Below are positions 25,002-35,843 of a stretch of 64,000 bases of DNA, in pieces. Position numbers and translations under genes: made by a program. Source of the DNA: Sulfuricella sp. (GTDB lineage: Bacteria > Pseudomonadota > Gammaproteobacteria > Burkholderiales > Sulfuricellaceae); assembly GCA_023266195.1 (NCBI GenBank), contig JAHFRP010000004.1, positions 124,001 to 188,000 of the forward strand. The letters run 5' to 3'. Position 1 is the stretch's first letter. The number at the start of each line of letters is the position of its first letter. The notes beneath the pieces are model-generated. The model had not been told where the DNA came from and did not search any database. It saw only the letters and a program-made list of their open reading frames with translations.

Positions 25002-26792
25002 ATGGATGCGCGCACCGTAACGCACCTGTCCCAGGACTCTCGCGCCCGGCTGCGGGCGATATCAGACGACCCACACGAACGGGAATTTGTTGCCGATATT
25101 CTCAAGCCGATACCGAGCAGCTTTCACCCCAAGCTGTTGCGCGGCTACGAAACAAGGCACCGGGTACAAGGCCAGCAACAGGCCAATCTTTACATGCTGG
25201 GAATGAAAGAATTGTTTCCGGCGCGCGGCCTGAACTTCGCCGCTGACGATGATGAAATTGTTCAACTGGCGAAAAAAGCCGCCCAGGAAGCCCGCGCAGA
25301 TTTGCCGCATGGGGTGAGCGAAGGCACCTTGCGCGGGATGTTGGCCCGCATCGCCGAGCGCTATGCAATCGCCCTGCCAAACTGCGATGAATTGCCTCAA
25401 ATCGTGGCGCGCATGACATCTGAAAAATGGTGGCGCAAACGCCTACGCAAGCACTTCGTAAAAATCGAGCATGCGGCGATCAAAGCCGGTTTCGTGCACA
25501 ACAAAGCCGGGCGCTATGTTTCGGATGAAACCGCAAAGCGCCGCCAAGCGCACAAGCGGAAAAGCGCCCGCATGTTGGAACGCATGGAGGCCGTCAACGA
25601 GGCGGGCGATACCTTCACTTTGGCCGAGTTGTCAGCCAAGAATGTCAGCAACCCCGCAAACCGCCGCGCCGAACTTATGACCCGAGTTCGCGGCACCGAA
25701 GAATATTCCAAGCTCATCGGATACGTCGGGCTATTTCTCACCATCACCACGCCCAGCCGGTTCCATGCCCGTCATCATGACGGCACCTCAAACGCCAACT
25801 ATGACGGCACCCGCCCGGACAGGGCGCAAAACTATTTGCGGAAAAAGGTATGGGATCGCGCACAAGCCAAACTGGAACGCGATGGCATAGAGTATTTCGG
25901 CCTGCGCGTGGTAGAACCGCACCACGACGGCACCCCACACTGGCACATGCTGGCTTTCGTCAATCCTGACCACGCCGACGCACTGATTACCACCTTGCGC
26001 GACTACGCGCTGGCGGAAAGCCCGCACGAGCCCGGCGCACAGGAACGCCGCTTCACCGTCGAGCGCATAGACCCGGCGAAAGGCACCGCAGCCGGGTACG
26101 TTGCAAAATACATCGCCAAGAACGTCGATGGCGCTCACGTTGGCATGGACTACGAAGGCGAATGCGACGCCACGGCAGGCGCGGCACGTGTCGAAGCCTG
26201 GGCCAGTCTTTACGGCATCCGCCAATTTCAATTTTTCGGTACTTCCGCCATCACGCTTTGGCGCGCCGCCGACCGCGGCGACTGGTGCGCGTTCATGAAA
26301 GTGCAACGGGAGGGCGCAACCAGGCTTAAACCGCTTTGGGAAGACCGCGAAAGCGCCAGTTACCCAGGCGAAACGGTCAAGCGGGTGCGAGGCGTTGAAA
26401 CCAAGGGCGACGGCATTGCAATCGTGACCCGCATTCACGAATGGGAAATCCGCGAGAGCGAAAGCGCAAAACGCACCCGGCTGGAATGGAAAAAAGCCGT
26501 TCCACGGGGCGGGGTTGGTTTGCCTTGGACTCGTGTAAATAACTCTACGGACACCGCCAATCATGGCCATGAACGCGAGGAACCACTAACTTATGGCTCA
26601 GAAAACAGCCCACGTTACGACATGGGCGGAATGAATTTCTGGAAGTGCCAGGACGGAACCGTAATTTGCATTCCGAGTGCAGGTTTTGCGGTGGGAAGCT
26701 TCGAAAAAGAGGAGAGAAAAAGGGTTTCGCCGCCCGGCATGGCCGCCAAGTCACGCCGGGAAGCTGGCCGCGTAGGAAGGCGGCTTGAATGA
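25002..26792 (+). CDS. P2 gpA-like rolling-circle replication endonuclease
   Basis: 596 aa HUH-type nickase that would open a DNA strand at the element's origin and stay bound through tyrosine. Motifs: LFLTITTPSRFHARHH (motif 1), GTPHWHMLAFV (His313-x-His315, metal site) and AAGYVAKYIAKN, with paired tyrosines about Y366 and Y370 separated by three residues as in phiX174/P2 gpA proteins. A helical N-terminal region (about 1-230) and a C-terminal tail without known domains flank it. It overlaps the next gene by 4 bases. It implies that the excised element replicates as a circle. Confidence 0.92.
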   Translation: MDARTVTHLSQDSRARLRAISDDPHEREFVADILKPIPSSFHPKLLRGYETRHRVQGQQQANLYMLGMKELFPARGLNFAADDDEIVQLAKKAAQEARADLPHGVSEGTLRGMLARIAERYAIALPNCDELPQIVARMTSEKWWRKRLRKHFVKIEHAAIKAGFVHNKAGRYVSDETAKRRQAHKRKSARMLERMEAVNEAGDTFTLAELSAKNVSNPANRRAELMTRVRGTEEYSKLIGYVGLFLTITTPSRFHARHHDGTSNANYDGTRPDRAQNYLRKKVWDRAQAKLERDGIEYFGLRVVEPHHDGTPHWHMLAFVNPDHADALITTLRDYALAESPHEPGAQERRFTVERIDPAKGTAAGYVAKYIAKNVDGAHVGMDYEGECDATAGAARVEAWASLYGIRQFQFFGTSAITLWRAADRGDWCAFMKVQREGATRLKPLWEDRESASYPGETVKRVRGVETKGDGIAIVTRIHEWEIRESESAKRTRLEWKKAVPRGGVGLPWTRVNNSTDTANHGHEREEPLTYGSENSPRYDMGGMNFWKCQDGTVICIPSAGFAVGSFEKEERKRVSPPGMAAKSRREAGRVGRRLE

Positions 26793-27478
26793 AAAATAGC
26801 ACAGGTCAGAAAAAGCGCAAGAACATTCCTCCTGCCCCCAGCAATAAGACCCGCTGGGCCTACTACATGCAGGCCATTGAACCGAAGGACGAAGCCATAA
26901 ACAGGGCATTCCCCGGCTACCACCCTCAATGGGTGGCAATGTCCCAAGCCATGAACATCACAGGCGAAAATTTCCGCTGGATGAGGCTAAATCTTGGTCT
27001 GGCCATCAAGCAATGTGGGGCTTACCTGAGGGTTGCCCCTTCCACCGTGCGACGCTGGGAAGCCGGTACGGCGCCGGTGCCATTCACCGCCTTTGAATTG
27101 CTGCGCCTGATTACGAGCAGCGCCTTTTCCAAACTCACGCATCACCGCTGGGACGGCTGGTTTATCAATCTGCATGACGGCGCGTTAGTTTCACCAGACA
27201 ACGCCATCACGGTCACGCCGGAAGATATAAACCTCGTTTGGCTCATGCAAAGCAAGATCGCCAGGCTTGAGGCTGAAAACAGATCGATGGAAAAAACGAT
27301 CAGCCAGTTGCAAGCGGAAAACACCCGCTTGCGCGGGATGTTCCTCAGCCAGGGCGTAACCGCCGAACTCGCCGCCATGCATGAACGAATCGGAAACCTG
27401 CTGACCAGAATCAACACCGCCGAAATTCTGCCTTTCGCAAAACCCGAACTCAACCAACAAGAGGAGGCCGCAGCATGA
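26789..27478 (+). CDS. HTH and coiled-coil phage-type protein
   Basis: 229 aa. The middle segment LGLAIKQCGAYLRVAPSTVRRWEAGTAPVP (about residues 70-100) is an XRE-like helix-turn-helix. WDGWFINLHDGALVSPDN resembles a short domain found in phage regulators. A leucine-zipper-like coiled coil follows (KIARLEAENRSMEKTISQLQAENTRLRG, about 152-180). Likely a DNA-binding dimer acting with Rep or in transcription control. ATGA overlaps on both sides show tight coupling. Confidence 0.75.
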   Translation: MKNSTGQKKRKNIPPAPSNKTRWAYYMQAIEPKDEAINRAFPGYHPQWVAMSQAMNITGENFRWMRLNLGLAIKQCGAYLRVAPSTVRRWEAGTAPVPFTAFELLRLITSSAFSKLTHHRWDGWFINLHDGALVSPDNAITVTPEDINLVWLMQSKIARLEAENRSMEKTISQLQAENTRLRGMFLSQGVTAELAAMHERIGNLLTRINTAEILPFAKPELNQQEEAAA

Positions 27479-27648
27479 AACCAACGATCCACCTGAAACC
27501 AGGCGAAACAGCATCCGCCGCGATACTCCGGTTACACAAGCATATCCGGCGCATGAATCCAAGTTATCAGCCGACGCCCGGCTATGCAGCCGGGGCCAAA
27601 AACAAACTGGCGGCGGCGCGCCCCGCCAATTTGCGCTTGGTGAAGTAG
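27475..27648 (+). CDS. Small basic hypothetical protein
   Basis: 57 aa, shorter than the ORF track limit. ATG overlaps the previous stop (ATGA) and gaggagg gives a strong RBS. Sequence is basic (MKPTIHLKPGETASAAILRLHKHIRR) with no known domain. It sits between the HTH protein and the DUF4224-like gene. Confidence 0.65.
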   Translation: MKPTIHLKPGETASAAILRLHKHIRRMNPSYQPTPGYAAGAKNKLAAARPANLRLVK

Positions 27649-27656
27649 GGACAGCG

Positions 27657-27875
27657 ATGTTTCTCACCAAGGATCAACTCGTCGAATTGACCGGGAGAAA
27701 ACGCACCTCATCCCAGCGCAAGTGGCTGAACGATCACTGCTGGCGCTTTGAAGAAAACGCAGTCGGGCGGATCATCGTACTGGCGGCTTACGTGGAAGCC
27801 AAGTTAGGCTGCGGACAGCAGCAGGAACCCGAAGCTTACCGGCCAAATTTTGAAGCCCTCAGAAAGCGCATTTAA
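27657..27875 (+). CDS. DUF4224-like protein, possible excision or integration accessory
   Basis: 72 aa. The N-terminus MFLTKDQLVELTGRKRTSSQRKWLNDHCW matches the small DUF4224 family commonly found just upstream of phage integrases. Size and a predicted winged or HTH-like fold would suit a recombination directionality factor, but this is not demonstrated. It ends 9 bases before the integrase gene. Confidence 0.8.
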   Translation: MFLTKDQLVELTGRKRTSSQRKWLNDHCWRFEENAVGRIIVLAAYVEAKLGCGQQQEPEAYRPNFEALRKRI

Positions 27876-27884
27876 TTATCCGCC

Positions 27885-28862
27885 ATGGGTCGCCGCAGGC
27901 AAAACAATCACGACCTACCGCCACGCCTTCACAAGAAGGGCGACGCGTATTATTACGTCACCAGTACAGCGCCCCGCCAATGGTTAAAATTGGGGAAAGA
28001 CCTAGCGGCGGCAAAGCTGGAATGGGCGAAACTTGAGGGCGAACAGTTAGACGACAGCGACAAATCATTTGCAGCAATTGCAAAGCGCTACCAGAAGGAA
28101 GTCATCCCGACCAAGGCACCACAGACGCAGCAAGGCAATGTCAAGGAACTGGCAAACCTGTTGAGCGCTTTCGGCCACATGCCGATCGACGCCATAAAGC
28201 CGCAGCATGTCCAACAGTACATGACAATTCGCGGGCAAGCGGCAAAGGTCCGCGCGAATCGGGAAAAAGCGCTGTTCAGCCACATTTTCAACTTTGCCAG
28301 ATCACAGGGATACACCGACGCCACGAACCCTTGCCAAGGCATCAAGGGATTCAGGGAGGCGGGACGGGATCGCTATATCGAGAATGATGAGTATCTAGCC
28401 GTTTGGGAAAAGGCCCATTACACCGTTCAAGATGCGATGGACCTGGCATATCTCACCGGACAACGCCCGGCAGACGTGCTCAAGCTGGATCGCGCCGACA
28501 TCAAGGACGGTTTTCTATGGATCACCCAAAACAAAACCGGCAAGAAGCTGCGAATTCAGATAACAGGGGAACTCGACAATACGATAAATCGCATCCTAAC
28601 TAGGCCTCGACCCATCAGCAGCGCGGCATTGATTCAGGATGACAAGGGGCATCGCCTCACTTATTGCGCTTTGCGCTCTCGTTTCGACAAGGCGCGGGAA
28701 CTCGCAAAAGTCAGTTTCCAATTCCGCGATATCCGTGCGAAATCCGCCACCGACACCGACGACCTTGCACATGCTCAGAAGCTCTTGGGGCACAAAAATC
28801 GCGGCATGACTGAACACTACACCAGGAACAAAATAGGCGAAAAGGTTAAGCCGCTAAAATGA
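27885..28862 (+). CDS. Tyrosine recombinase integrase
   Basis: 325 aa. N-terminal arm-binding-like segment, then SAM-like core domain (about residues 60-150) and catalytic domain. Catalytic residues: Arg194 (TGQRPADVLKL), Lys in NKTGKKL, RDIRAKS (Arg in the HxxR position with Arg/Phe instead of His), LLGHKNRG and nucleophile Tyr312 (EHYTR). It catalyses site-specific insertion at the tRNA 3' half. A terminator and candidate arm sites lie between it and the right repeat. Confidence 0.94.
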   Translation: MGRRRQNNHDLPPRLHKKGDAYYYVTSTAPRQWLKLGKDLAAAKLEWAKLEGEQLDDSDKSFAAIAKRYQKEVIPTKAPQTQQGNVKELANLLSAFGHMPIDAIKPQHVQQYMTIRGQAAKVRANREKALFSHIFNFARSQGYTDATNPCQGIKGFREAGRDRYIENDEYLAVWEKAHYTVQDAMDLAYLTGQRPADVLKLDRADIKDGFLWITQNKTGKKLRIQITGELDNTINRILTRPRPISSAALIQDDKGHRLTYCALRSRFDKARELAKVSFQFRDIRAKSATDTDDLAHAQKLLGHKNRGMTEHYTRNKIGEKVKPLK

Positions 28863-28865
28863 GAA

Positions 28866-28894
28866 TTGTAGAAAAACAGCCGGTTTTTGTAGAA
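28866..28894. promoter_or_regulatory. Candidate integrase arm-binding sites, right end
   Basis: TTGTAGAA occurs twice in direct orientation (28866-28873, 28887-28894), one within AGAATTGTAGAA identical to 21261-21272. Together with the left-end copies there are four sites flanking the two att repeats. Confidence 0.5.
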
Positions 28895-28927
28895 AACGGC
28901 TTAGAGCGCCAACCCTAAGCCGTTGTT

Positions 28928-28931
<4 letters not shown>
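28895..28931 (+). terminator. Integrase terminator
   Basis: AACGGCTTAG (28895-28904) and CTAAGCCGTT (28915-28924) form a perfect 10-bp stem followed by gTTTTTT. It ends the integrase transcript immediately before the att repeat and tRNA. Confidence 0.85.
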
Positions 28932-29009
<78 letters not shown>

Positions 29010-29041
29010 GTAACTCTGCGCCTAACGGCGCCAGGCCTTGC

Positions 29042-30925
<1,884 letters not shown>

Positions 30926-31009
30926 AACAATTTGTTCCAACTAAAGATTTCGGTGGAAAAAAGGGTTAGATTATACACTAATTTCAGCCGGTTTGGCCAG
31001 TTCTTATCC

Positions 31010-32791
31010 CTAATGGGAATCCGGCCCGCCGCAGGCGACGGTTCGGGCCGGGTCGCAGGCCGAAACGGAACCGCCCTGCAGCAAACACTGCAACTCCGCC
31101 TTCTCTTCCGCGGACAACCCCTGCGTGCGCGAGTGCGCGAGCAGGGATTCAACCCTGCGCTGGCGCTCGTGCTTTTGCAGTTGTTCCACCGCGCCGGCAA
31201 ATTCCGCCGCCACTTCGAAGCCCTCATCCCACAACAGCGTCTCACCCGACACTTCGCTCAACAAGGCTTCGTGCTGCGTTCCGCGGAAATACTCCAACAC
31301 GGCGACCGTCGTCCAAACCGGGCCATTCACGTTCGCCACAAATGCAAGCAGCGCCCTCAAGGTTTTCAGCTCCTCCGACCCCTCGCCCGACAGACTCACA
31401 TTGAACTCCGCCGCCAGCCCGGGTTGATAGAGCAGCAGCTGCAACAGTTTTCTGGTCAGGGAAGGCGGCTTGCGCGAAGATTTATTCCTTTGGGCTACCG
31501 GTGTTACCGCGGGTTTGACCGGCATCAGTTGCACGAGTTCATTCCGCGACACGCCAGCCAATTCCGCCAGCCGCTGCCGCAACATCAGGCCCAGAGCGGG
31601 AGCTGCGACCTGCTGCACCAGGGGCTGCGCCAGCTTGAGGAAGTGCGCCCGCCCCTCCATGGTCTGCATATCGACCCCGGCCGCCAGTTCACGCAGCATG
31701 AACTCCGACAGCGGCATGGCGCCGTCGAGCAGCGCCTCGAACGCCGCCTTGCCCTCTTGGCGCACATAGCTGTCGGGGTCTTCGCCCTGCGGCAGGAACA
31801 GGAATTTGATATTCTTTTCGTCGCCGATCAAAGCCAGGCTGTTTTCCAGCGCGCGCCATGCGGCCTTGCGGCCCGCAGTGTCGCCGTCGAAACAGAAAAC
31901 CACGTTATCGCTCTGCCGCAGCAGTTTCTGGACATGCACCGGCGTGGTCGCCGTACCCAGCGTGGCCACGGCGTATTCGACGCCGTGCTGCGCCAACGCC
32001 ACCACGTCCATATAGCCTTCGACCACGACCACTTTGCCGGCGGCGCGGATTGCCTGGCGCGCCTGAAACAGGCCATAGAGCTCGCGGCCTTTTTCGAACA
32101 GCGGGGTTTCGGGGGAATTGAGGTACTTCGGCTCGCCCGCGCCCAGCACGCGTCCGCCGAAGCCGATCACGGTTCCTTTCTGGTTCAGGATGGGAAACAT
32201 GACGCGGTCGCGGAAGCGGTCGTAGCGCTTGCCGCCCTCCCCCTCGATCACCAGCCCGGCCTGCACCAGGGATTTGGCCTGGTAGTCGGGCACGGCGCCG
32301 GCAAGACCCTGCCAGCCGCCCGGCGCGTAGCCGATGCCGAAACGCGCCGCGATTTCGCCGGAAAGCCGGCGTTTCTTCAGGTAGGCAATCGCGGTTTCGG
32401 AACGCTTCAGCTCGTCACGGTAGAAACGGGTGGCGCGCTGTAGCGCATCGGACAGCGCATCGATCTCACCCTCCGGCCGGCGATCGAACTGGCCGGACTC
32501 CTCTTTCGGCACGGTTAGGCCGGCGCTCCTGGCCAGCTCTTCGACCGCCTCGACGAAGCCCAGCCCTTGGTATTCCATGACGAAGCCAATGGCCGTGCCA
32601 TGGGCGCCGCAGCCGAAGCAATGATAAAATTGCTTGGCGGGACTAACCGAAAAAGAGGGGGTTTTTTCGCCGTGGAACGGGCAGCAGGCGAGGTAATTGG
32701 CTCCCGCCTTCTTGAGCGGGACATACCGGTCCACAACGTCAACGATATCCAGGCGATTGAGTAGATCCTGGATGAAGGACTGCGGAATCAT
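31010..32791 (-). CDS. dnaG: DNA primase DnaG
   Basis: 593 aa. The N-terminal zinc finger spans CCPFHGEKTPSFSV to YHCFGCGAHG (about residues 35-65). The RNA polymerase/TOPRIM core has EGYMDVVAL and FDGDTAGRKA. The C-terminal helicase-binding domain starts at about 440. It lays down RNA primers for Okazaki fragments. Start at 32791 fits the family N-terminus IPQSFIQDLLNRLDIVDVV. A 121-base gap separates it from yqeY. Confidence 0.98.
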   Translation of the reverse strand: MIPQSFIQDLLNRLDIVDVVDRYVPLKKAGANYLACCPFHGEKTPSFSVSPAKQFYHCFGCGAHGTAIGFVMEYQGLGFVEAVEELARSAGLTVPKEESGQFDRRPEGEIDALSDALQRATRFYRDELKRSETAIAYLKKRRLSGEIAARFGIGYAPGGWQGLAGAVPDYQAKSLVQAGLVIEGEGGKRYDRFRDRVMFPILNQKGTVIGFGGRVLGAGEPKYLNSPETPLFEKGRELYGLFQARQAIRAAGKVVVVEGYMDVVALAQHGVEYAVATLGTATTPVHVQKLLRQSDNVVFCFDGDTAGRKAAWRALENSLALIGDEKNIKFLFLPQGEDPDSYVRQEGKAAFEALLDGAMPLSEFMLRELAAGVDMQTMEGRAHFLKLAQPLVQQVAAPALGLMLRQRLAELAGVSRNELVQLMPVKPAVTPVAQRNKSSRKPPSLTRKLLQLLLYQPGLAAEFNVSLSGEGSEELKTLRALLAFVANVNGPVWTTVAVLEYFRGTQHEALLSEVSGETLLWDEGFEVAAEFAGAVEQLQKHERQRRVESLLAHSRTQGLSAEEKAELQCLLQGGSVSACDPARTVACGGPDSH

Positions 32792-32912
32792 CAGATTTTC
32801 AACGCCAGGAGCGCCTCCCGCCGATTACATTCATCCGGCGCCAGTATATGCCGTGAGTTGGACGCGCTTCCGCGCCATGGCGGGAAAACCCGCCCGAGGC
32901 GAAACGGGGGAC

Positions 32913-33359
32913 TTAGCCGCCCAGCTTAGCCTTGATCAGGGCGGAAACCTTGCCCATGTCGGCACGCCCGGCCATTTGCGGCTTGACGATCGCCATCACC
33001 TTGCCCATGTCCTTCACGCCGGCCGCGCCGGATGAAGCCACCACGGCGGCGACCACCGCTTCGATCTCGCTCTCGGACAGAGCCTGCGGCATATAGCCCT
33101 GCAACACCGACACTTCGAACTTCTCGACATCGGCCAAGTCCTGCCGCCCAGCCGCTTCGTACTGGGAAATGGAGTCGCGCCGCTGCTTGAGCATTCTCTC
33201 GATGACCGCGACCACCTGATCGTCGGCCAGCTCGATGCGCTCGTCCACCTCGCGCTGCTTCATCGCAGCCAGAAGCAGGCGGATAGCCGCCAGACGCGGC
33301 GCATCCTTGGCGCGCATCGCCGATTTCATATCCTCGGCGATTTGAAGCCTGAGACTCAT
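32913..33359 (-). CDS. yqeY: GatB/YqeY family protein
   Basis: 148 aa. SLRLQIAEDMKSAMRAKDAPRLAAIRLLLAAMKQREVDE and GAAGVKDMGKVMAIVKPQMAGRADMGKVSALIKAKL are the family blocks; the C-terminal domain resembles the tRNA-binding tail of GatB. Exact role unknown, possibly translation quality control. It starts 7 bases after the rpsU stop. Confidence 0.95.
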   Translation of the reverse strand: MSLRLQIAEDMKSAMRAKDAPRLAAIRLLLAAMKQREVDERIELADDQVVAVIERMLKQRRDSISQYEAAGRQDLADVEKFEVSVLQGYMPQALSESEIEAVVAAVVASSGAAGVKDMGKVMAIVKPQMAGRADMGKVSALIKAKLGG

Positions 33360-33366
33360 GAAACGC

Positions 33367-33579
33367 CTAGTAGAGCTTGGGGGGGAGGGTCTGACCGCGC
33401 AGGCGCTTGTAATGGCGCTTGACGGCTGCAGCCATCTTGCGCTTGCGCTCGGCGGTGGGCTTTTCGTAGAACTCGCGGGCGCGGAGTTCGGTCAACAGAC
33501 CGGTTTTTTCCACGGCGCGCTTGAAGCGGCGCAGGGCTACATCGAACGGTTCGTTTTCCTTGACGCGTACACTCGGCAT
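33367..33579 (-). CDS. rpsU: 30S ribosomal protein S21
   Basis: 70 aa basic protein, [28 protein letters not shown] through RHYKRLRGQ. Start moved from the track's 33585 to ATG 33579, which has an AAGGTGAT RBS and gives the standard N-terminus. First gene of the macromolecular-synthesis operon, divergent from tsaD. Confidence 0.98.
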   Translation of the reverse strand: MPSVRVKENEPFDVALRRFKRAVEKTGLLTELRAREFYEKPTAERKRKMAAAVKRHYKRLRGQTLPPKLY

Positions 33580-33626
33580 GAGCAAATCACCTTAAAAAAG
33601 TTTATAGATTTGAAACGGAATTTTCC

Positions 33627-33654
33627 ATTTTACCAGCGAAAGCGTTTTTTTCAA
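33627..33654 (-). promoter_or_regulatory. Promoter of the rpsU operon
   Basis: On the minus strand TTGAAA (33654-33649) and TAAAAT (33632-33627) are separated by 16 bases, 48 bases upstream of the rpsU start. The intergenic region to tsaD is 103 bases, so the two divergent promoters overlap. Confidence 0.6.
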
Positions 33655-33682
33655 AGTCAAATTACCGGTATCATGTCGGGCC

Positions 33683-34693
33683 ATGCTTGTTCTCGGAATC
33701 GAATCCTCCTGCGACGAAACCGGCGTCGCCCTGTACCACACGGAACGCGGCCTGCTCGCCCATGCCCTGCACTCGCAGGTGGCGATGCATGCCGAGTACG
33801 GCGGCGTGGTGCCGGAACTTGCCTCGCGCGACCACATCCGCCGCGTCCTGCCGCTCACCCGCCAGATCCTGAAGGAAGCGGACTGCACGCTCGGCGACAT
33901 CGACGCGATCGCCTATACCCAAGGACCGGGACTGGCCGGGGCGCTCCTGGTCGGCGCGAGCGTGGCCGCCTCACTCGGTTTCGCGCTGGGAGTGCCGACA
34001 CTCGGCGTCCACCACCTCGAAGGCCACCTGCTTGCGCCGTTGCTGGAACCCACCCCGCCCGCCTTCCCTTTCGTCGCGCTGCTGGTTTCCGGCGGACACA
34101 GCCAGTTGATGAAAGTGTCCGCAGTCGGCACCTACGAAACGCTGGGCGAAACCCTGGACGACGCCGCCGGCGAGGCCTTCGACAAGACCGCCAAGCTGCT
34201 CGGACTGGGCTACCCCGGCGGACCGGCGCTGTCGCGGCTGGCCGAGCGGGGCGTGCCGGGCCGCTTCAGGCTGCCGCGTCCGATGCTCAACAGCGGCGAC
34301 CTCAACTTCAGCTTCAGCGGCCTGAAAACCGCCGTGCTGACGCTGGCCGGCCAGCAGGCGCGGGACGAACAGACCGTGGCCGACATCTGCCGCGCCTTTC
34401 AGGACGCCATCGTCGAGGTCCTCGCCACCAAGTCCCTGGCCGCGATGAGCCAGACCGGGCTGTCCCGCCTGGTGGTGGCGGGAGGCGTGGGCGCCAATCG
34501 CCAACTGCGCGAAAAGCTCTCCGCGCTGGCCGCCCGCCGCGGATTCGAAGTCTACTATCCGAAACTGGAATTCTGCACCGACAATGGCGCCATGATCGCC
34601 TTCGCCGGCGCAATGCGGCTCGGACAGGCGTCGCAAGGGGAATGGAAGTTCAACATCCGGCCGCGCTGGGACCTGGGAGCCTGTCGGACCTAA
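33683..34693 (+). CDS. tsaD: tRNA threonylcarbamoyladenosine synthase subunit TsaD
   Basis: 336 aa metal-binding ASKHA protein that transfers threonylcarbamoyl to A37 of ANN-decoding tRNAs with TsaB/TsaE. Motifs: [30 protein letters not shown] (metal His pair), [18 protein letters not shown] and [13 protein letters not shown]. The last five residues (GACRT) and the stop are encoded by the terminal repeat of the palindromic element at 34675, so the native C-terminus has been replaced or trimmed. Confidence 0.97.
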   Translation: MLVLGIESSCDETGVALYHTERGLLAHALHSQVAMHAEYGGVVPELASRDHIRRVLPLTRQILKEADCTLGDIDAIAYTQGPGLAGALLVGASVAASLGFALGVPTLGVHHLEGHLLAPLLEPTPPAFPFVALLVSGGHSQLMKVSAVGTYETLGETLDDAAGEAFDKTAKLLGLGYPGGPALSRLAERGVPGRFRLPRPMLNSGDLNFSFSGLKTAVLTLAGQQARDEQTVADICRAFQDAIVEVLATKSLAAMSQTGLSRLVVAGGVGANRQLREKLSALAARRGFEVYYPKLEFCTDNGAMIAFAGAMRLGQASQGEWKFNIRPRWDLGACRT

Positions 34694-34838
34694 AGGAAAC
34701 CGGCTGCAAATCCGCCTGGCCGGTCCATATTTCGCCGCTTTTTTGGCCAATAGAATAACTATTGACCAGCAAAACCGACAAAATCTGTCCTCGCCCAGCC
34801 GAATTTTCGCTTCGATTCTTTAGGTCCGACAGGCTCCC
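34675..34838. mobile_element. MITE-like palindromic element 1
   Basis: 164 bases with perfect 21-base terminal inverted repeats (GGGAGCCTGTCGGACCTAAA-G and its complement). Centre holds the dyad CAATAG-aataa-CTATTG. No ORF of note. The left terminus overlaps the tsaD end; the right terminus stops 5 bases from the convergent gene's stop codon. Confidence 0.8.
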
Positions 34839-34843
34839 GGCGA

Positions 34844-35644
34844 CTATTTGATTCCGTGCAGCCCGTTCACCCAGTGAATCAGGGTTTGATTGCCGAGCAG
34901 GTGCGCGATTTCCATCGGGAAAAACAGCACGGCGTATAACGCGATCAGAATCAAAATCAGGAGCACATGGCCGAACACGCTTTCCGGCCGCAGCACGCCC
35001 CAGTATTTCATGGCAAGAAACACCAAATCCTTCTTGTGTTCGGTCATCCGGCGATATTTGCGCACCAGCTTGACCAGCAAAAAAGCCGCGTAGCCGCCGG
35101 TCAGCGACAGGAACACCACGCGGAACAGGCCGTACATGTCGGTGCCGCCGAGCAGCGCCCGGTGGTACATCAGCGACAAGGCGCCCATGACCATCGAGGC
35201 GGTCACCGCGATCAGGATGTTGGCGATGAGGCGGCGGCGCTCGCGGGCGAGGTCTTCCTGGCGCTGGATGAAGAAAGAATCCACCTCGTGCTTGAGATAT
35301 TCCACCCGGTCCTGCACCAGTGCGGTGATTTCCTCCTTGATCACGCGCACCCGGTCGTCGATGGTGGCGCCCAGCTTGCCGGTGGCGTAGTCCACCAGCT
35401 CGACCACGTCGTCCTTGGTGAACTGGCGCTGGCTATGGAGTTCGGCGGAAATCTTGTCGAGCTTGGCGTCCACCTCCCGGCTCGCCCCCAGCACCACTTC
35501 ACGCAACTCGCCGCTGGCCTGGACGATGCCGTCGCGCACGACGACGTTGAGCTTTTCGGCCGCCGTTTCGACGGCGGTGCGGGAAACCTGCTCCAGGCTT
35601 TCCCGCGCGTAATCCATTTCTTTTTCAAACCAGGCCACGGACAC
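34844..35644 (-). CDS. Hypothetical coiled-coil membrane protein
   Basis: 266 aa. About residues 1-135 are helical and heptad-rich (SASRE/VDAKLDKISAELHSQRQ, KDDVVELVDYATGKL, EYLKHEVDSFFIQRQEDLARERRR). Three membrane spans follow (about 137-160, 172-195, 225-245). GTG start at 35644. It is bounded on both sides by MITE-like elements. No family was recognised; topology suggests an inner-membrane protein with a cytoplasmic helical domain. Confidence 0.75.
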   Translation of the reverse strand: MSVAWFEKEMDYARESLEQVSRTAVETAAEKLNVVVRDGIVQASGELREVVLGASREVDAKLDKISAELHSQRQFTKDDVVELVDYATGKLGATIDDRVRVIKEEITALVQDRVEYLKHEVDSFFIQRQEDLARERRRLIANILIAVTASMVMGALSLMYHRALLGGTDMYGLFRVVFLSLTGGYAAFLLVKLVRKYRRMTEHKKDLVFLAMKYWGVLRPESVFGHVLLILILIALYAVLFFPMEIAHLLGNQTLIHWVNGLHGIK

Positions 35645-35660
35645 CCCCTGTTGGTCAGTA

Positions 35661-35840
35661 AGAGCCTATTTCAGTAGATTTCATACCCCACGGCGATCCG
35701 GCCCTCCGGGTTGCGACCGGAAAGCGCGTCTGCGTTGTTGCAAGGCTTGCCAATGGAACAACCATTGGCCGCGCCTTGCGCCTAGCATCCATCGCTTTCC
35801 GGACGCAACGCGGGATATGAAATCTACTGAAATAGGCTCT
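35661..35840. mobile_element. MITE-like palindromic element 2
   Basis: 180 bases with perfect 25-base terminal inverted repeats (AGAGCCTATTTCAGTAGATT plus TCATA). Inner part has GGAAAGCG/CGCTTTCC pairing and a 55-base core at 35732-35786 (GCGTTGTTGCAA ... TTGCGCCTAGC) around CCAATGG-aacaa-CCATTGG. The core recurs inverted in element 3. It ends 3 bases before the plsY stop codon. Confidence 0.85.
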
Positions 35841-35843
35841 AAC

